Shown: positions 23,323 through 32,016, counted from the first letter of the stretch. The stretch is DNA of 32,016 bases from Gemmatimonadota bacterium (GCA_020344375.1 CP070823.1:2727413-2759428); one strand, 5' to 3'. Program-made: numbers and translations. The notes: a model not told the origin generated them from the sequence alone.

Positions 23323-24786
23323 TCATTCAACGTGCATTCCGTGCGTCTCCGGCTGGTAGCAGAACACCCGATTACGGCCAGCCGCCTTTGCCCGGTAGAG
23401 CGCTTGGTCCGCCCGGTCGATGAGATCCTCGGCCGTCACCACACCGGCCTCCGGATAGCCTACGACGCCGCCGCTCACCGTGAGCCGCATCGTGCCGGCA
23501 CGCAGATCGAACTCGCGGCGGCTGATGCCGTTTCGGATACGCTCCGCCAGCTGGAAGGTGCCGTTGGCGCTCGTCTCCGGCAGCACCAGCAAGAACTCAT
23601 CGCCGCCGTAGCGGCCGACGAAGTCAGCCGTACGCAACGAACGCTGGAGCACCTCGCCGATCGAACGCAGCGCGGCGTCCCCGGTGGTATGTCCGTGGGT
23701 GTCGTTGAGGCGCTTGAAGTCATCGATGTCGAACATGACGAGTCCCAGCAACCGCTTGTAGCGCGCGGCACGCTCCAGCTCGTTCTCCAGCCGCTCGTTC
23801 AGATAGCGGCGCGAGAGGCAACCCGTAAGCTCATCCGTCTTCGCCAGGATCTCAAGCTGCTCCTGATGGGAGAGCACGCTCTCGAACATGGCTGCCCGGT
23901 TGAGGGCGCGCACCGCTCCCTGGGCGATCGCCGAGGTCAGCCTCACCGATTCCTCGTCCAGCGCAGGCTCTTCGCTGCTGGAGCGCAGGAAGAACACCCC
24001 GTTGCGGCCCTTATCGAAGTTAAAGGGAATGGCTAAGACCGACTGGATGTCGACATTGATGTTCTCGGTCTCCCAGAGCGGCCGGATCTGCTCGAAAAGC
24101 GCCGAACCTCTCAGGTTCTTCACCAAGACGGGCGCACCGGTCTCCACCGCCTGCCGGATCTCCGGATAACGCCTCAGATCGAGCGACAGCGCGCTGATGC
24201 TCGGATCGTCGTGTGCGGCCACCACGGTGCCGTGCTCAGCCCCCTCATCCACCAGGATCATCGAGCAGCGGCGGATCTGGAAGAGCCGCGAGACGCGGCG
24301 AACGAGGATATCGAAGATCTCCTCGCTTGAGAGACTGGCCGTGACGTCACGAACGATGTCGAGCACGATGCCGCGGGTATCGGCCTCGCGTCGCGCCTCG
24401 CGCATCAGCCGACCCCGTTCCACGTGCGAGGCTACCCGGGCGAGCACTTCGGTGAGCTCAAACGGCTTGCGGATGTAGTCGGAGACACCCGTACGGAGGG
24501 CGAGCGCGGCATCGTCGCCCTGCTTCTGCGAGGACATGAGCACGACCGGTACGTCACGCGAGCCCACCCGGTGACGTACGTGCCGGACGATCTCCAGCGG
24601 CGCCATCTCCTGGATCGACTCGTCGACAACCACCAGATCCGGGCTCTGACTGGCGACGTAGCTGAGCAGTGTGGTCCCATCGTTCACACAGCGGACGGCA
24701 TAGCCTTCCCGGACCAGTGCCTCGTCCAGCCCGGCCAGCGCCTCAGCCCCGTCACGTCCGACGAGAATGTATCCCCTGTCGCTCAT
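23323..24786 (-). CDS. REC-GAF-GGDEF diguanylate cyclase
   Basis: Predicted enzyme making cyclic di-GMP from two GTP. From the ATG at 24786 it has 487 residues: a response-regulator receiver domain (about 3-125, phospho-acceptor D55 in VVVDES, Lys 107 in KPF), a GAF sensor domain (about 145-305) and a GGDEF domain (about 325-480). The catalytic signature YGGDEF (394-398 for GGDEF) is intact and an inhibitory I-site RTAD lies five residues upstream. The receiver acidic pair near the N-terminus is RD rather than the usual DD/DE. I trimmed 16 residues from the longest frame because this ATG overlaps the dehydratase stop (ATGA) and has GAGGTG just upstream. No histidine kinase gene is adjacent. 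Confidence 0.92.
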   Translation of the reverse strand: MSDRGYILVGRDGAEALAGLDEALVREGYAVRCVNDGTTLLSYVASQSPDLVVVDESIQEMAPLEIVRHVRHRVGSRDVPVVLMSSQKQGDDAALALRTGVSDYIRKPFELTEVLARVASHVERGRLMREARREADTRGIVLDIVRDVTASLSSEEIFDILVRRVSRLFQIRRCSMILVDEGAEHGTVVAAHDDPSISALSLDLRRYPEIRQAVETGAPVLVKNLRGSALFEQIRPLWETENINVDIQSVLAIPFNFDKGRNGVFFLRSSSEEPALDEESVRLTSAIAQGAVRALNRAAMFESVLSHQEQLEILAKTDELTGCLSRRYLNERLENELERAARYKRLLGLVMFDIDDFKRLNDTHGHTTGDAALRSIGEVLQRSLRTADFVGRYGGDEFLLVLPETSANGTFQLAERIRNGISRREFDLRAGTMRLTVSGGVVGYPEAGVVTAEDLIDRADQALYRAKAAGRNRVFCYQPETHGMHVE

Positions 24787-25790
24787 GCCACCTCGGTCGC
24801 CTGCCCGCCGTACTCGCTCAGCCAGACCGCCCAACGGCTTGGCTCGACGTTACCTCCCGAGAGAACCGCCACCGTCGGTGTCTCCACCAGCATCGCTGTC
24901 AGATGCGCTGCAACGGCCGCCGCGCCGCTCGGCTCAACCACGAGCCGGAACTCCTCGGCGATCCAGGCCAGCGCCTTCAAGATGTCCTCATCCTCCACCA
25001 CCAGCACGTCGTCCACCAGCTCCCGTGCGTGTGCGAAGGTCAGGTCGCCCGGCCGCACCGGCTTCAGACCGTCGGCGACGCTGGCGACGCGCTCCAGCTG
25101 CACGGGGTATCCCGCCCCCAGCGAGCGTCGCATCGACGCCGCCCCGCTCGGTTCCACGCCGAGGATCTCTGTATGCGGCGCCAGCGCCCGCACCGCCGCG
25201 GCCACACCCGCGAGCAGTCCGCCGCCGCCAACGGGGACCAGCACGCGCTGGACCTCGGGCCAGTCCTCCACGATCTCCAGGCCCACCGTGCCCTGACCAG
25301 CGATGATGTGCCGGTGATCGAAGGGCGGGACGATCACCATGCCCCGCTCCGCGGCGATCTCCTCGGCGCGCCGCTGGCGCTCCACCGACGTCGTACCCTC
25401 GCTGAAGACCTCGGCCCCGAGCCGGCGGATGGCCTCGACCTTCACCTGGGGGGCGTCCACCGGGACGACCACCACGGCTGGCACACCCAGCTCAGACGCC
25501 GCCAGAGCCAACGCGCGGCCGTGGTTGCCCGAGGAGTAGGTGATCACGCCTCGGGAGCGCTCGTCCTCCCGCAGGAGCGCGACGAAGTTGTACGCGCCAC
25601 GCAGCTTGAAGGCGCCGCCGCGCTGCAGGTTCTCGCATTTCAGCCCGAGCTTGCCCGCCGCGGCGGCTGGTCCGAAACGCTCCGCCACGAGCGGCGTACG
25701 GCGGACCACGCCGCCGATCCGCCGGGCGGCAGCACGGACCTCATCGAGAGTCACGAGCTGCTCGATCCGTCCAGGCTCAGACACGCTCAT
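24783..25790 (-). CDS. threonine/serine dehydratase (PLP-dependent)
   Basis: Fold-type II PLP enzyme, probably threonine ammonia-lyase giving 2-oxobutanoate, or a serine dehydratase or racemase. The 335 residues lack the C-terminal ACT regulatory domain of biosynthetic IlvA, so it resembles catabolic TdcB or a stand-alone enzyme. K62 in GGAFKLRGA is the PLP Schiff-base lysine, SSGNHG (86-91) the substrate loop, PVGGGGLLAG (about 186-195) the phosphate-binding loop, and LSGGN near the C-terminus binds the cofactor ring. The ATGA overlap with the downstream diguanylate cyclase shows translational coupling. No other isoleucine genes are near. Confidence 0.9.
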   Translation of the reverse strand: MSVSEPGRIEQLVTLDEVRAAARRIGGVVRRTPLVAERFGPAAAAGKLGLKCENLQRGGAFKLRGAYNFVALLREDERSRGVITYSSGNHGRALALAASELGVPAVVVVPVDAPQVKVEAIRRLGAEVFSEGTTSVERQRRAEEIAAERGMVIVPPFDHRHIIAGQGTVGLEIVEDWPEVQRVLVPVGGGGLLAGVAAAVRALAPHTEILGVEPSGAASMRRSLGAGYPVQLERVASVADGLKPVRPGDLTFAHARELVDDVLVVEDEDILKALAWIAEEFRLVVEPSGAAAVAAHLTAMLVETPTVAVLSGGNVEPSRWAVWLSEYGGQATEVA

Positions 25791-25831
25791 CTACAGGCAG
25801 GGTTACTGCCGGCGGGGGGATTGGGGATTCC

Positions 25832-25861
25832 AAATCTCGGTCCAAGAAAGGATTAAGTCAA
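25832..25861 (-). promoter_or_regulatory. possible promoter for the dehydratase-cyclase unit
   Basis: On the minus strand TTGACT (plus 25856-25861) is followed after 18 bases by AGATTT (plus 25832-25837), about 42 bases upstream of the dehydratase ATG. The -35 is good and the -10 is weak. The 115-bp gap to gyrA supports separate transcription. Confidence 0.35.
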
Positions 25862-25905
25862 CGTCTCGCTCGCCTTCCCTCCTGATCCCGTCAGCCTCTT
25901 GACAT

Positions 25906-28362
25906 CTATGACGTCGCAGCCACCGCCTCCTCTTCCTTCTCCGATACGACCCGGGTCACGTCCACCACCTGATCGCCGCGGTCGAGGTTGATCAACCGGA
26001 CACCCTGCGCGTTCCGACCTGTCTCGCGGATCTCCTTCACTCGTTGGCGGTTGACGATCCCTTTCCGCGTGATCAGCACCAGCTCATCCTCGTCCCTGAC
26101 CTCCCGGATCGAGACAACCTTCCCTGTCTTCTGGGAGAGCCGCACATTGATCACGCCCTTACCGCCGCGCCGCTGCATGCGATAGTGCGAGATCTTCGTC
26201 CGCTTGCCCATCCCTTTCTCGCTGACCACGAGCAGAGCGGCTTCGTCGCGCACCACGACGAGCCCGATCACCTGGTCGCCGCGGCCGAGTCTGATCCCAC
26301 GCACACCCTGCGCGACCCTGCCCATCTCCCGCACCTCGCGTTCATGGAAGCGGATCGCCTTGCCGCTCCGCGTCGCCAGCACGACCTGGTGACTGCCACT
26401 CGTTAGCCGCACATCGATGAGCTCGTCGTCGCCGACCACGCTGATCGCGTTGATGCCGCTTGAGCGCACATTCGCGTAGGCTGCCAGTGAGGTCTTCTTC
26501 ACCAGACCCTTGCGCGTCGCGAAAAGCAGGTACTGGTCCTCGCGGAACTCACGTACGGGGACCATGGCTGTAACGCGGTCATCCACGTTGATGCGAATCA
26601 GGTTGATGATCGGCCTGCCGCGCGCCGCCCGCCCGGTCTGCGGGATCCGATGGACCTTCAGCCAGTGCACGCGCCCACGTGCAGTGAAGAAGAGTATGTA
26701 GTCGTGCGTGGACGCGACGAAGAGGTGCTCGACCCAGTCCTCCTCTTTAGTCGCCATCCCCGTCACACCACGGCCGCCGCGCCGCTGCCGCCGGTAGGTA
26801 TCCACCGGCATCCGTTTCGTGTAGCCCTCGTGGGAGACGGTGACCACCACCTCCTCCTCGGCGATGAGGTCCTCCACCGAGAAGTCCACGACTTCGCCAG
26901 CGATCTGGGTGCGGCGCTCATCAGCGTACTTCTTAACAAGCTCGTCTAGCTCGCGCTTGATGATCGTCATCCGCCGCCTCTTCGAGGCGAGGATCGCCTT
27001 GAGTTCCTCAATCGTCTTGCGGACCTCCTTGATCTCCGCCTTCAGCTTCTCGACCTCGAGCCCGGTGAGCCGTGCCAGCCGCATGTTCAGGATTGCGTCC
27101 GCCTGGACGACCGTCAGCTTGTAGCGCTTCTGCAGCCGCTGGCTCGCCTGTTCCGGGTCCTTGGCCTTCTTGATGATCTCGACGACCGCGTCGATGTGAT
27201 CGACCGCCTTCTTGAGGCCGACCAAGATGTGCTCACGCTCCTCCGCGACCTTGAGATCATGCTTGCTACGCCGTACCACGACCTCGTGGCGATGATCCAC
27301 GAAATGGCGGATCATCTCCGCGAGATTCATGACCTTCGGCACGCCGTCCACCAGCGCGAGCATGATCGAGCCGAAGGTGGACTGCATCTGCGTGTGCTTA
27401 TACAGGCGGTTCAGCACGATCTGTGCATTCGCATCGCGCTTCAGCTCCACCACTATGCGCATACCTTCGCGGTCGCTCTCGTCCCGTATGTCGCTGATCC
27501 CCTCTATCCTGCGCTCACGCGCCTGCTCGGCGATCTGCTCGATCAGGCGCGTCTTGTTGACCATGAAGGGGATCTCAGTGATCACGATTCGCTCGCCGCC
27601 CTTGCGCTCCTCGATCTCGGCACGCGCCCGGATAACGATACGGCCACGTCCGGTCTTGTAAGCCTCCTGGATACCCGTGCGCCCCTGCACGATCGCGCCG
27701 GTCGGGAAGTCCGGGCCCTTCACGAACTTCATCAGCTGGGCCGGGCTGGCCTTCGGATGATCGATCAGATGCTTGGCCGCCTCGACCACCTCGCGCAGGT
27801 TGTGCGGCGGTATGTTCGTCGCCATCCCCACGGCGATGCCCGAGGAACCATTGACCAGCAGATTCGGGAACTTGGACGGAAGGACGGTCGGCTCCTGCAG
27901 GCGATCATCGAAGTTGGCCACGAACGGCACTGTGTCCCTCTCGATGTCCGCCAGCATCTCCACCGCCACCGGCCCGAGCCGCACCTCAGTATACCTGTAG
28001 GCCGCAGCACTGTCGCCATCGACGGAGCCGAAGTTGCCTTGACCGTTGATCACAGGGTAGCGCAACGAGAAGTCCTGGACCATGCGCACGAGTGCGTCGT
28101 AGACGGCCATGTCACCGTGCGGGTGATACTTGCCCAGAACCTCACCGACTACCGTGGCACTCTTCTTGTGCGGCCGGTTGGGCGCCAGCCCCAACTCGTG
28201 CATCGCGTAGAGCACCCGGCGATGCACCGGCTTCAGCCCGTCGCGGACATCTGGAAGGGCCCGCTGCACGATTACGCTCATCGAATAGTCGATGAACGAC
28301 TCCCGCATCTCGTCTTCGAGATACCGGGGTAGAACCTTTTCTTCGAACTCCGTCGCTGCCAT
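25906..28362 (-). CDS. gyrA: DNA gyrase subunit A
   Basis: Breakage-reunion subunit of gyrase, introducing negative supercoils with GyrB. The 818 residues have the winged-helix/tower N-terminal half (about 1-490) with catalytic Y124 in AYRYTE, and a C-terminal beta-pinwheel. The GyrA box QRRGGRG at about 526-532 separates it from topoisomerase IV ParC; a second copy, QRRGGKG, lies in a later blade. The quinolone-determining region reads [12 protein letters not shown]85 replaces the Ser equivalent to E. coli Ser83, while Asp at the 87-equivalent is kept. A GTGAGGG ribosome site precedes the ATG. gyrB is not in the window. Confidence 0.97.
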   Translation of the reverse strand: MAATEFEEKVLPRYLEDEMRESFIDYSMSVIVQRALPDVRDGLKPVHRRVLYAMHELGLAPNRPHKKSATVVGEVLGKYHPHGDMAVYDALVRMVQDFSLRYPVINGQGNFGSVDGDSAAAYRYTEVRLGPVAVEMLADIERDTVPFVANFDDRLQEPTVLPSKFPNLLVNGSSGIAVGMATNIPPHNLREVVEAAKHLIDHPKASPAQLMKFVKGPDFPTGAIVQGRTGIQEAYKTGRGRIVIRARAEIEERKGGERIVITEIPFMVNKTRLIEQIAEQARERRIEGISDIRDESDREGMRIVVELKRDANAQIVLNRLYKHTQMQSTFGSIMLALVDGVPKVMNLAEMIRHFVDHRHEVVVRRSKHDLKVAEEREHILVGLKKAVDHIDAVVEIIKKAKDPEQASQRLQKRYKLTVVQADAILNMRLARLTGLEVEKLKAEIKEVRKTIEELKAILASKRRRMTIIKRELDELVKKYADERRTQIAGEVVDFSVEDLIAEEEVVVTVSHEGYTKRMPVDTYRRQRRGGRGVTGMATKEEDWVEHLFVASTHDYILFFTARGRVHWLKVHRIPQTGRAARGRPIINLIRINVDDRVTAMVPVREFREDQYLLFATRKGLVKKTSLAAYANVRSSGINAISVVGDDELIDVRLTSGSHQVVLATRSGKAIRFHEREVREMGRVAQGVRGIRLGRGDQVIGLVVVRDEAALLVVSEKGMGKRTKISHYRMQRRGGKGVINVRLSQKTGKVVSIREVRDEDELVLITRKGIVNRQRVKEIRETGRNAQGVRLINLDRGDQVVDVTRVVSEKEEEAVAATS

Positions 28363-28390
28363 CTACGCCCTCACCACCGTCTCTCGCTTT

Positions 28391-28407
28391 GCGCAGCCGA
28401 ACGCTGC
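28391..28407 (-). other. hairpin in the gyrA leader
   Basis: On the minus strand CGCAGC and GCTGCG pair around GTTCG, about 29-45 bases before the gyrA ATG. It may be a short leader structure. I see no known supercoiling-responsive element. Confidence 0.3.
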
Positions 28408-28492
28408 GTCTGCACACATGCCCTCAACACCGGAAGGCCAACGACCGACCGGCCAACTCCCGCGCGAAACTGCATCGCGCCCAGCCTACGAC

Positions 28493-28864
28493 CTATTCCT
28501 GCTGGAGCTCGGGATGGCGACTCGGGTAGTACACCGCTATCGCTTGGAGAATCTTCACCTGCTCCTGCTGCAGGTTCAGCTCGATCTCGCCCTCTGTGGT
28601 CCGGCGAATCCCGCTGACCACCAAGGCGTCAGCACCGTACTCAGCCGCCTGCGCCCTGGCCCGATCGATCAGCTCGCTGTCCGAGACACTGAGGGGCACC
28701 TGCGTGTTGACCTGGGCCAGCACCTTGTACTCCTCGTCCGGATACGAGCCGGGCATGAAGACCTGCACATCCTCGGGAGCCACGGGGGGCAGCTGAACCC
28801 GAGCGCCGCACCCCACGGCGCCCGCGACCAGCACCGCCACAACGAGGGCCGTTAAGTATCTCAT
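28493..28864 (-). CDS. small lipoprotein of unknown function
   Basis: The 123 residues start with a lipoprotein signal peptide ending GAVGC (Cys 19). The mature part has VLAQVNTQVPLSVSDSELIDRARAQAAEYGADALVVSGI, a pattern of beta strand, helix and GADA-plus-strand seen in several small envelope proteins such as the DUF4156/RcsF-like group; this resemblance is tentative. I chose the ATG at 28864, with AGGA 8 bases upstream, over the ATG at 28873, which has no ribosome site. It lies between the glycosyltransferase and gyrA genes on the same strand. Confidence 0.75.
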   Translation of the reverse strand: MRYLTALVVAVLVAGAVGCGARVQLPPVAPEDVQVFMPGSYPDEEYKVLAQVNTQVPLSVSDSELIDRARAQAAEYGADALVVSGIRRTTEGEIELNLQQEQVKILQAIAVYYPSRHPELQQE

Positions 28865-28960
28865 CGTCACCATCCTGGGCCGTTTTGAATTGTCGTTACG
28901 CCTTTAATTTAAGCTTTCCGGCGAACCCACTCCAGGCCAGCCGGGAACGCGCGCGCCGCC

Positions 28961-29971
28961 TCAAGCCACGCAGCGGTAGTCCTCCGGCTCGCGGAAACCC
29001 GCTTCCGCCAGCTGCTCCCGGATGAGCTCCCGGGCGCCAAGAGCGCCCACCACCACGAGCAGGTAAGTGCCCCGGTGAGCTCTCACCTCCCGGGCGTCCC
29101 ACACCGGGGACCCGTAGATCTCCTGGCCGATCTTGCCTGGGTCGATGTCGAAGAAGCCGCGGACCTGAAGCCCCTCATCCAGGAGGGCGCGAGCGAAACC
29201 CTTGCCCACGCGGCCTGCTCCCCACAGCTCGACCGCCTCCCGACCCTTCAGCCAGCTGCTCTTAAGGTAATGAATCTTACACTTATGGAACGCCTCCGCT
29301 GCGTAGCGCGGGTCCCGGCGCGAGGCACGGTCGCCGCCCTCGCGCCAGAAGTGGAGAACGCGCGGCACGTTGGCCAGCCGTGCCCCGGCCAGATGGAGGC
29401 GGAGGACGAGATCGTAGTCCTCCGGCCAGCCGTTGGCGAGATAGCCGCCCACCTCCCCCAGCGCCGAGCGCCGGATCATCAGCGTTGGGTGGGCGATCGG
29501 GCACTCGACGAAGATGTCACGGGCGAGGCTTTCGGGCTCGGCCAAACGGTTGAGCCACTGCTGGTAGCGGCGCGCGCCCCAGCCCACGTGATCGTGGGGG
29601 AAGTAGCGGACGTGGGTGCCCACGGCGCTGAGCTCGCGGCAGGTCGAGAGAAGGGCGACTTGCTCGGCGAACCGGCGCGGGTGCGCCACGTCATCGGCGT
29701 CGGCGCGGGCCAGCAACGCTCCCCGGCAGAGCGCTGTCCCGGCCTGGAGCGCTTCGGCCAGCCCTATCCGCTCCTGGTGTAGCACGCGAACCCGCTCATC
29801 CCGGGCCGCCCAGTGCTCGAGGATCTCAGCGGTCTCATCGCGGGAGCCATCGTCTACGGCGATCACCTCGAAGTCCCGGTAGGTCTGCAGGCTGAGGCTG
29901 CGAATCGCCTGGGGAAGGTGCACTGCGGCGTCGCGGCAGGGCAGCAGCACAGAGAGCCGCGGCTCACTCAC
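28961..29971 (-). CDS. GT2 glycosyltransferase fused to a Rossmann-like domain
   Basis: The 336 residues contain a family 2 GT-A glycosyltransferase domain (about 1-215) with LSVLLPCRDAA at the N-terminus, VDDGSRDET (39-47) and the metal/nucleotide-binding DADD (91-94), plus ECPIAHPTLMIRR and the acceptor-side WPEDYDL (182-188). The C-terminal 90 residues form a second unit with a GxGxxG nucleotide-binding loop (GAGRVG, 251-256), FFDIDPGKIG and LLVVVGALGARELI. That looks like a Rossmann-type domain similar to the C-terminal part of some sugar C-methyltransferases or PglD-like proteins. The role is likely in surface polysaccharide or glycolipid synthesis, but no polysaccharide cluster surrounds it. 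There is no membrane segment. Confidence 0.87.
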   Translation of the reverse strand: MSEPRLSVLLPCRDAAVHLPQAIRSLSLQTYRDFEVIAVDDGSRDETAEILEHWAARDERVRVLHQERIGLAEALQAGTALCRGALLARADADDVAHPRRFAEQVALLSTCRELSAVGTHVRYFPHDHVGWGARRYQQWLNRLAEPESLARDIFVECPIAHPTLMIRRSALGEVGGYLANGWPEDYDLVLRLHLAGARLANVPRVLHFWREGGDRASRRDPRYAAEAFHKCKIHYLKSSWLKGREAVELWGAGRVGKGFARALLDEGLQVRGFFDIDPGKIGQEIYGSPVWDAREVRAHRGTYLLVVVGALGARELIREQLAEAGFREPEDYRCVA

Positions 29972-30071
29972 GTGGCCAATCCCGAGGTGAGCGCATTACC
30001 GAGATGCGGCATAGGGAGTCCCGTCCAATGTGGGGCCGGCTGAAAATGGTTCGGGCAGGCCCGACGGTCAA

Positions 30072-30087
30072 CGCCGCCAGGGCGGCG
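30072..30087 (-). terminator. GC-rich hairpin after uvrA
   Basis: CGCCGC and GCGGCG pair around CAGG (plus-strand reading), just downstream of the uvrA stop on the minus strand. Only TT follows, so it is a weak terminator candidate. Confidence 0.3.
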
Positions 30088-30092
30088 CTCTC

Positions 30093-32016
30093 CTAGGCCG
30101 GCTGTGCCGCCCCTTCGCCGAGCACCTCGCGCAGGAACCGCCCTGTGTGCGACGCTTCCACGCTTAGGATCTCTTCCGGCCGCCCCGTGGCCACCACCCG
30201 GCCGCCGTGCACACCTGCGCCGGGTCCCAGATCGATGATCCAGTCTGCCTGCTTGATGACCTCGAGGTTATGCTCGATCACGACCACGGTGTTGCCCGCC
30301 TCGATGAGTTGGTCCAGCACGTCCAGGAGCTTGCGGATATCGTGCAGGTGCAGCCCGGTGGTGGGCTCGTCCAGCAGGTAGAGCTTGCGCCCCGCCCTGC
30401 GGGTCGCCGCGGCCAGCTCCCGGGCCAGCTTCAGGCGCTGCGCCTCACCGCCCGATAGCGTCGTTGCCGGCTGCCCCAGCCTCAGGTACCCGAGCCCCAC
30501 GCGCTGGAGCTGCCAGAGCATCTCGCCCAGCTTGTCCTGTTTAATGAAGAAGCGGATCGCCTCATCGACCGTCAGGTTCAGCACGTCGTGGATGTTGAGG
30601 CCCCGGTAACGCACCTCGAGGACCTCCGGTTTGAAGCGCCGGCCGCCGCACATCTCGCAGGCGACGAAGACGTCGGCGAGGAACAGCATCTCCACCTCGA
30701 TCTGCCCGGCGCCCTCACACTCCTCGCAGCGGCCGCCCGGCACGTTGGAGGAAAAATGGCTGGGCCCGAGGCCACGGCGCCGGGCATCCGGCAGCTCTGC
30801 GAAGATGCGGCGGATCTCGGCGTAGGCCTTCAAGTAAGTCACCGGGTTGGAGCGCGGAGTGCGACCGATGGGGCTCTGGTCGACGAGCACCACAGCCGAC
30901 AAAGCGCCGCTCCCTTTCAGCGCCGCGAAGCTGCCCACCGGCTCGCCCAGGTGCTGCTTGGCGCTGGACTGTCCCGCAAGCTTCCGCTCCAGCGCCCGGT
31001 AGAGCACGTCGTGCACCAGCGTCGACTTGCCGCTCCCCGATACGCCGGTCACCAGCGTGAGCGCGCCCAACGGGATGCCCACGTCGATACCGTCCAGGTT
31101 ATGGAGGCGCGCGCCTTCCAGTGTCAGGAGGGGACCGTCCAGCGGCCGGCGCCGCGCCGGCGCCGGGATTCGCTCGCGGCCTGACAGGTACGCGCCTGTG
31201 AGGGTGTCAGCGGCCAACAGCCCCTCATAGCTCCCTTCGTAGACCAGCTCGCCGCCGCCCTCACCGCTTCCTGGCCCCAACTCGATCACGTGATCGGCCC
31301 GCTCAATGGCCGCGGGGTCGTGCTCCACCACGAGCACGGCGTTGCCCAGGTCACGCAGCTGCTCCAACAGGCCGTACAGCCGCTCCGTGTCCCGAGGGTG
31401 CAGGCCGATGGAGGGCTCGTCCAGCACGTAGGTCACATCGACGAGCGCACTGCCCAACGAGTTGGCCAGGCTGATGCGCTGTGCCTCGCCGCCCGACAGC
31501 GTACGCGCCTGCCGGTCGAGGGTCAGGTAGCCGAGCCCTACGTCGTCGAGGAAGGCAACGCGGGAGCGCAGCTCGCGCAGGATCGTGTCGGCGACAGCGG
31601 TCTCGTGCTTCGTGAGCTTGAGGCTCTCCAACCAGCCGCGCAGCTCTTCGACAGGTAGCGCGCTGACCTCCGCGATGGTCCGGCCGCCCACCTTCACGTT
31701 GAGCGTCTCCGGCTTGAGTCGCGTGCCGCCGCACGCTGGGCAGGTCTGCGCCGTCTGGTACTGGCGCACGAAGACGCGGATGTACTGCTTGTAGCGCTTC
31801 TCGCGCTTCAGCCGCCCCAGCTGCTCGATGACGCCCTCGAAGCCACGGTCGCCGTAGAGCACGGTCCTCTTGAAGCGCTCCGGCAGATCCTTCCAGGGGA
31901 CGCGCATCGAGACCTTGTGCTTGCGCGCCAGCTCTTTCAGGTAGTAGCGCCGGTTCTCGTAACGCGGCTTAGTCCAGGGATCCACGGCGCCGTCGGCCAG
32001 CGAGCGCTCCGAGTCG
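30093..32016 (-). CDS. uvrA: excinuclease ABC subunit UvrA (5' end beyond the window)
   Basis: DNA damage-recognition ATPase of nucleotide excision repair. About 640 residues are present; the frame stays open to the window edge, so the start and the first Walker A are missing. Visible are the first-half zinc module CPACGGTRLKPE, first signature LSGGEAQRISLA and Walker B VLDEPSIGLHPRD. The second ATPase follows with Walker A GVSGSGKSTL, the C-terminal zinc finger CEECEGAG...CEMCGG, second signature LSGGEAQRLKLA and Walker B LLDEPTTGLHLHD. The insertion before the first zinc module (GRLKREKRYKQYIRVFVRQYQ) differs from classical E. coli UvrA and recalls a separate UvrA subgroup, so it may be a second paralogue. 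Confidence 0.96.
   Translation of the reverse strand, partial: DSERSLADGAVDPWTKPRYENRRYYLKELARKHKVSMRVPWKDLPERFKRTVLYGDRGFEGVIEQLGRLKREKRYKQYIRVFVRQYQTAQTCPACGGTRLKPETLNVKVGGRTIAEVSALPVEELRGWLESLKLTKHETAVADTILRELRSRVAFLDDVGLGYLTLDRQARTLSGGEAQRISLANSLGSALVDVTYVLDEPSIGLHPRDTERLYGLLEQLRDLGNAVLVVEHDPAAIERADHVIELGPGSGEGGGELVYEGSYEGLLAADTLTGAYLSGRERIPAPARRRPLDGPLLTLEGARLHNLDGIDVGIPLGALTLVTGVSGSGKSTLVHDVLYRALERKLAGQSSAKQHLGEPVGSFAALKGSGALSAVVLVDQSPIGRTPRSNPVTYLKAYAEIRRIFAELPDARRRGLGPSHFSSNVPGGRCEECEGAGQIEVEMLFLADVFVACEMCGGRRFKPEVLEVRYRGLNIHDVLNLTVDEAIRFFIKQDKLGEMLWQLQRVGLGYLRLGQPATTLSGGEAQRLKLARELAAATRRAGRKLYLLDEPTTGLHLHDIRKLLDVLDQLIEAGNTVVVIEHNLEVIKQADWIIDLGPGAGVHGGRVVATGRPEEILSVEASHTGRFLREVLGEGAAQPA

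Noticed and set aside
27196..28332. Open frame of 378 codons on the plus strand
   Set aside because: Antisense to the conserved gyrA N-terminal half. The His/Asp/Arg-rich translation is typical of a shadow frame.
1..32016. CRISPR array, tRNA/rRNA genes, insertion sequences, prophage or toxin-antitoxin loci
   Set aside because: I looked for regularly spaced repeats, tRNA-like GGTTCGAATCC arms with cloverleaf context, terminal inverted repeats and transposase or integrase motifs in all gaps and found none.

Overview
This is a GC-rich chromosomal window of conserved housekeeping and cell-envelope genes. I see no integrase, transposase, phage gene, CRISPR array, rRNA or tRNA. Several predicted lipoproteins with lipoboxes, an M23 envelope peptidase with an N-terminal membrane anchor, a DsbA/VKOR pair and a short (about 286 aa) RpoD-like sigma factor suggest a diderm bacterium. 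The gene content and style point to Gemmatimonadota or a neighbouring phylum. That assignment is an inference, not a proof.

Left arm (1-8488, + strand): the tail of an unknown gene, then dnaE (Pol III alpha with an intact PHP metal site), accA (acetyl-CoA carboxylase alpha), a PSP1/RicT-type protein overlapping accA, metG and a CapA-like lipoprotein overlapping metG. accA-ricT-metG-capA look translationally linked. A leftward pair follows (10443 to 8503): an NfeD/YqiJ-like membrane protein and a flotillin, the classic SPFH/NfeD pair.

Middle (10444-18885): a 394-bp divergent intergenic region carries two perfect inverted repeats and a promoter-like sequence. It is followed by an M23 peptidase with a good terminator, a YggT-family protein, a leftward LemA-family lipoprotein, a coiled-coil lipoprotein of unknown function, a fused FadJ/FadB-type beta-oxidation enzyme, a DUF402 protein, a DUF4126-like membrane protein, and an RpoD-like sigma factor with a strong terminator.

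Right arm (18886-32016, all - strand; transcription order from right to left): uvrA (5' end outside the window), a GT2 glycosyltransferase with a C-terminal Rossmann-like domain, a small lipoprotein, gyrA, a threonine dehydratase overlapping a REC-GAF-GGDEF diguanylate cyclase, a P1/DmpA-NylC-type N-terminal-nucleophile hydrolase, a HAD phosphatase overlapping an unrecognised tail-anchored protein, then DsbA-like and VKOR proteins overlapping each other.

I did not find a clear new multi-gene system. The most useful second looks are residue-level or architectural: a Tyr in place of the near-invariant Asn beside the catalytic His of the FadJ dehydrogenase domain, Met at the quinolone-contact Ser83 position of GyrA, a changed cysteine pattern in RicT, the tail-anchored unknown protein coupled to a HAD phosphatase, and the two palindromes upstream of the nfeD-flotillin pair.
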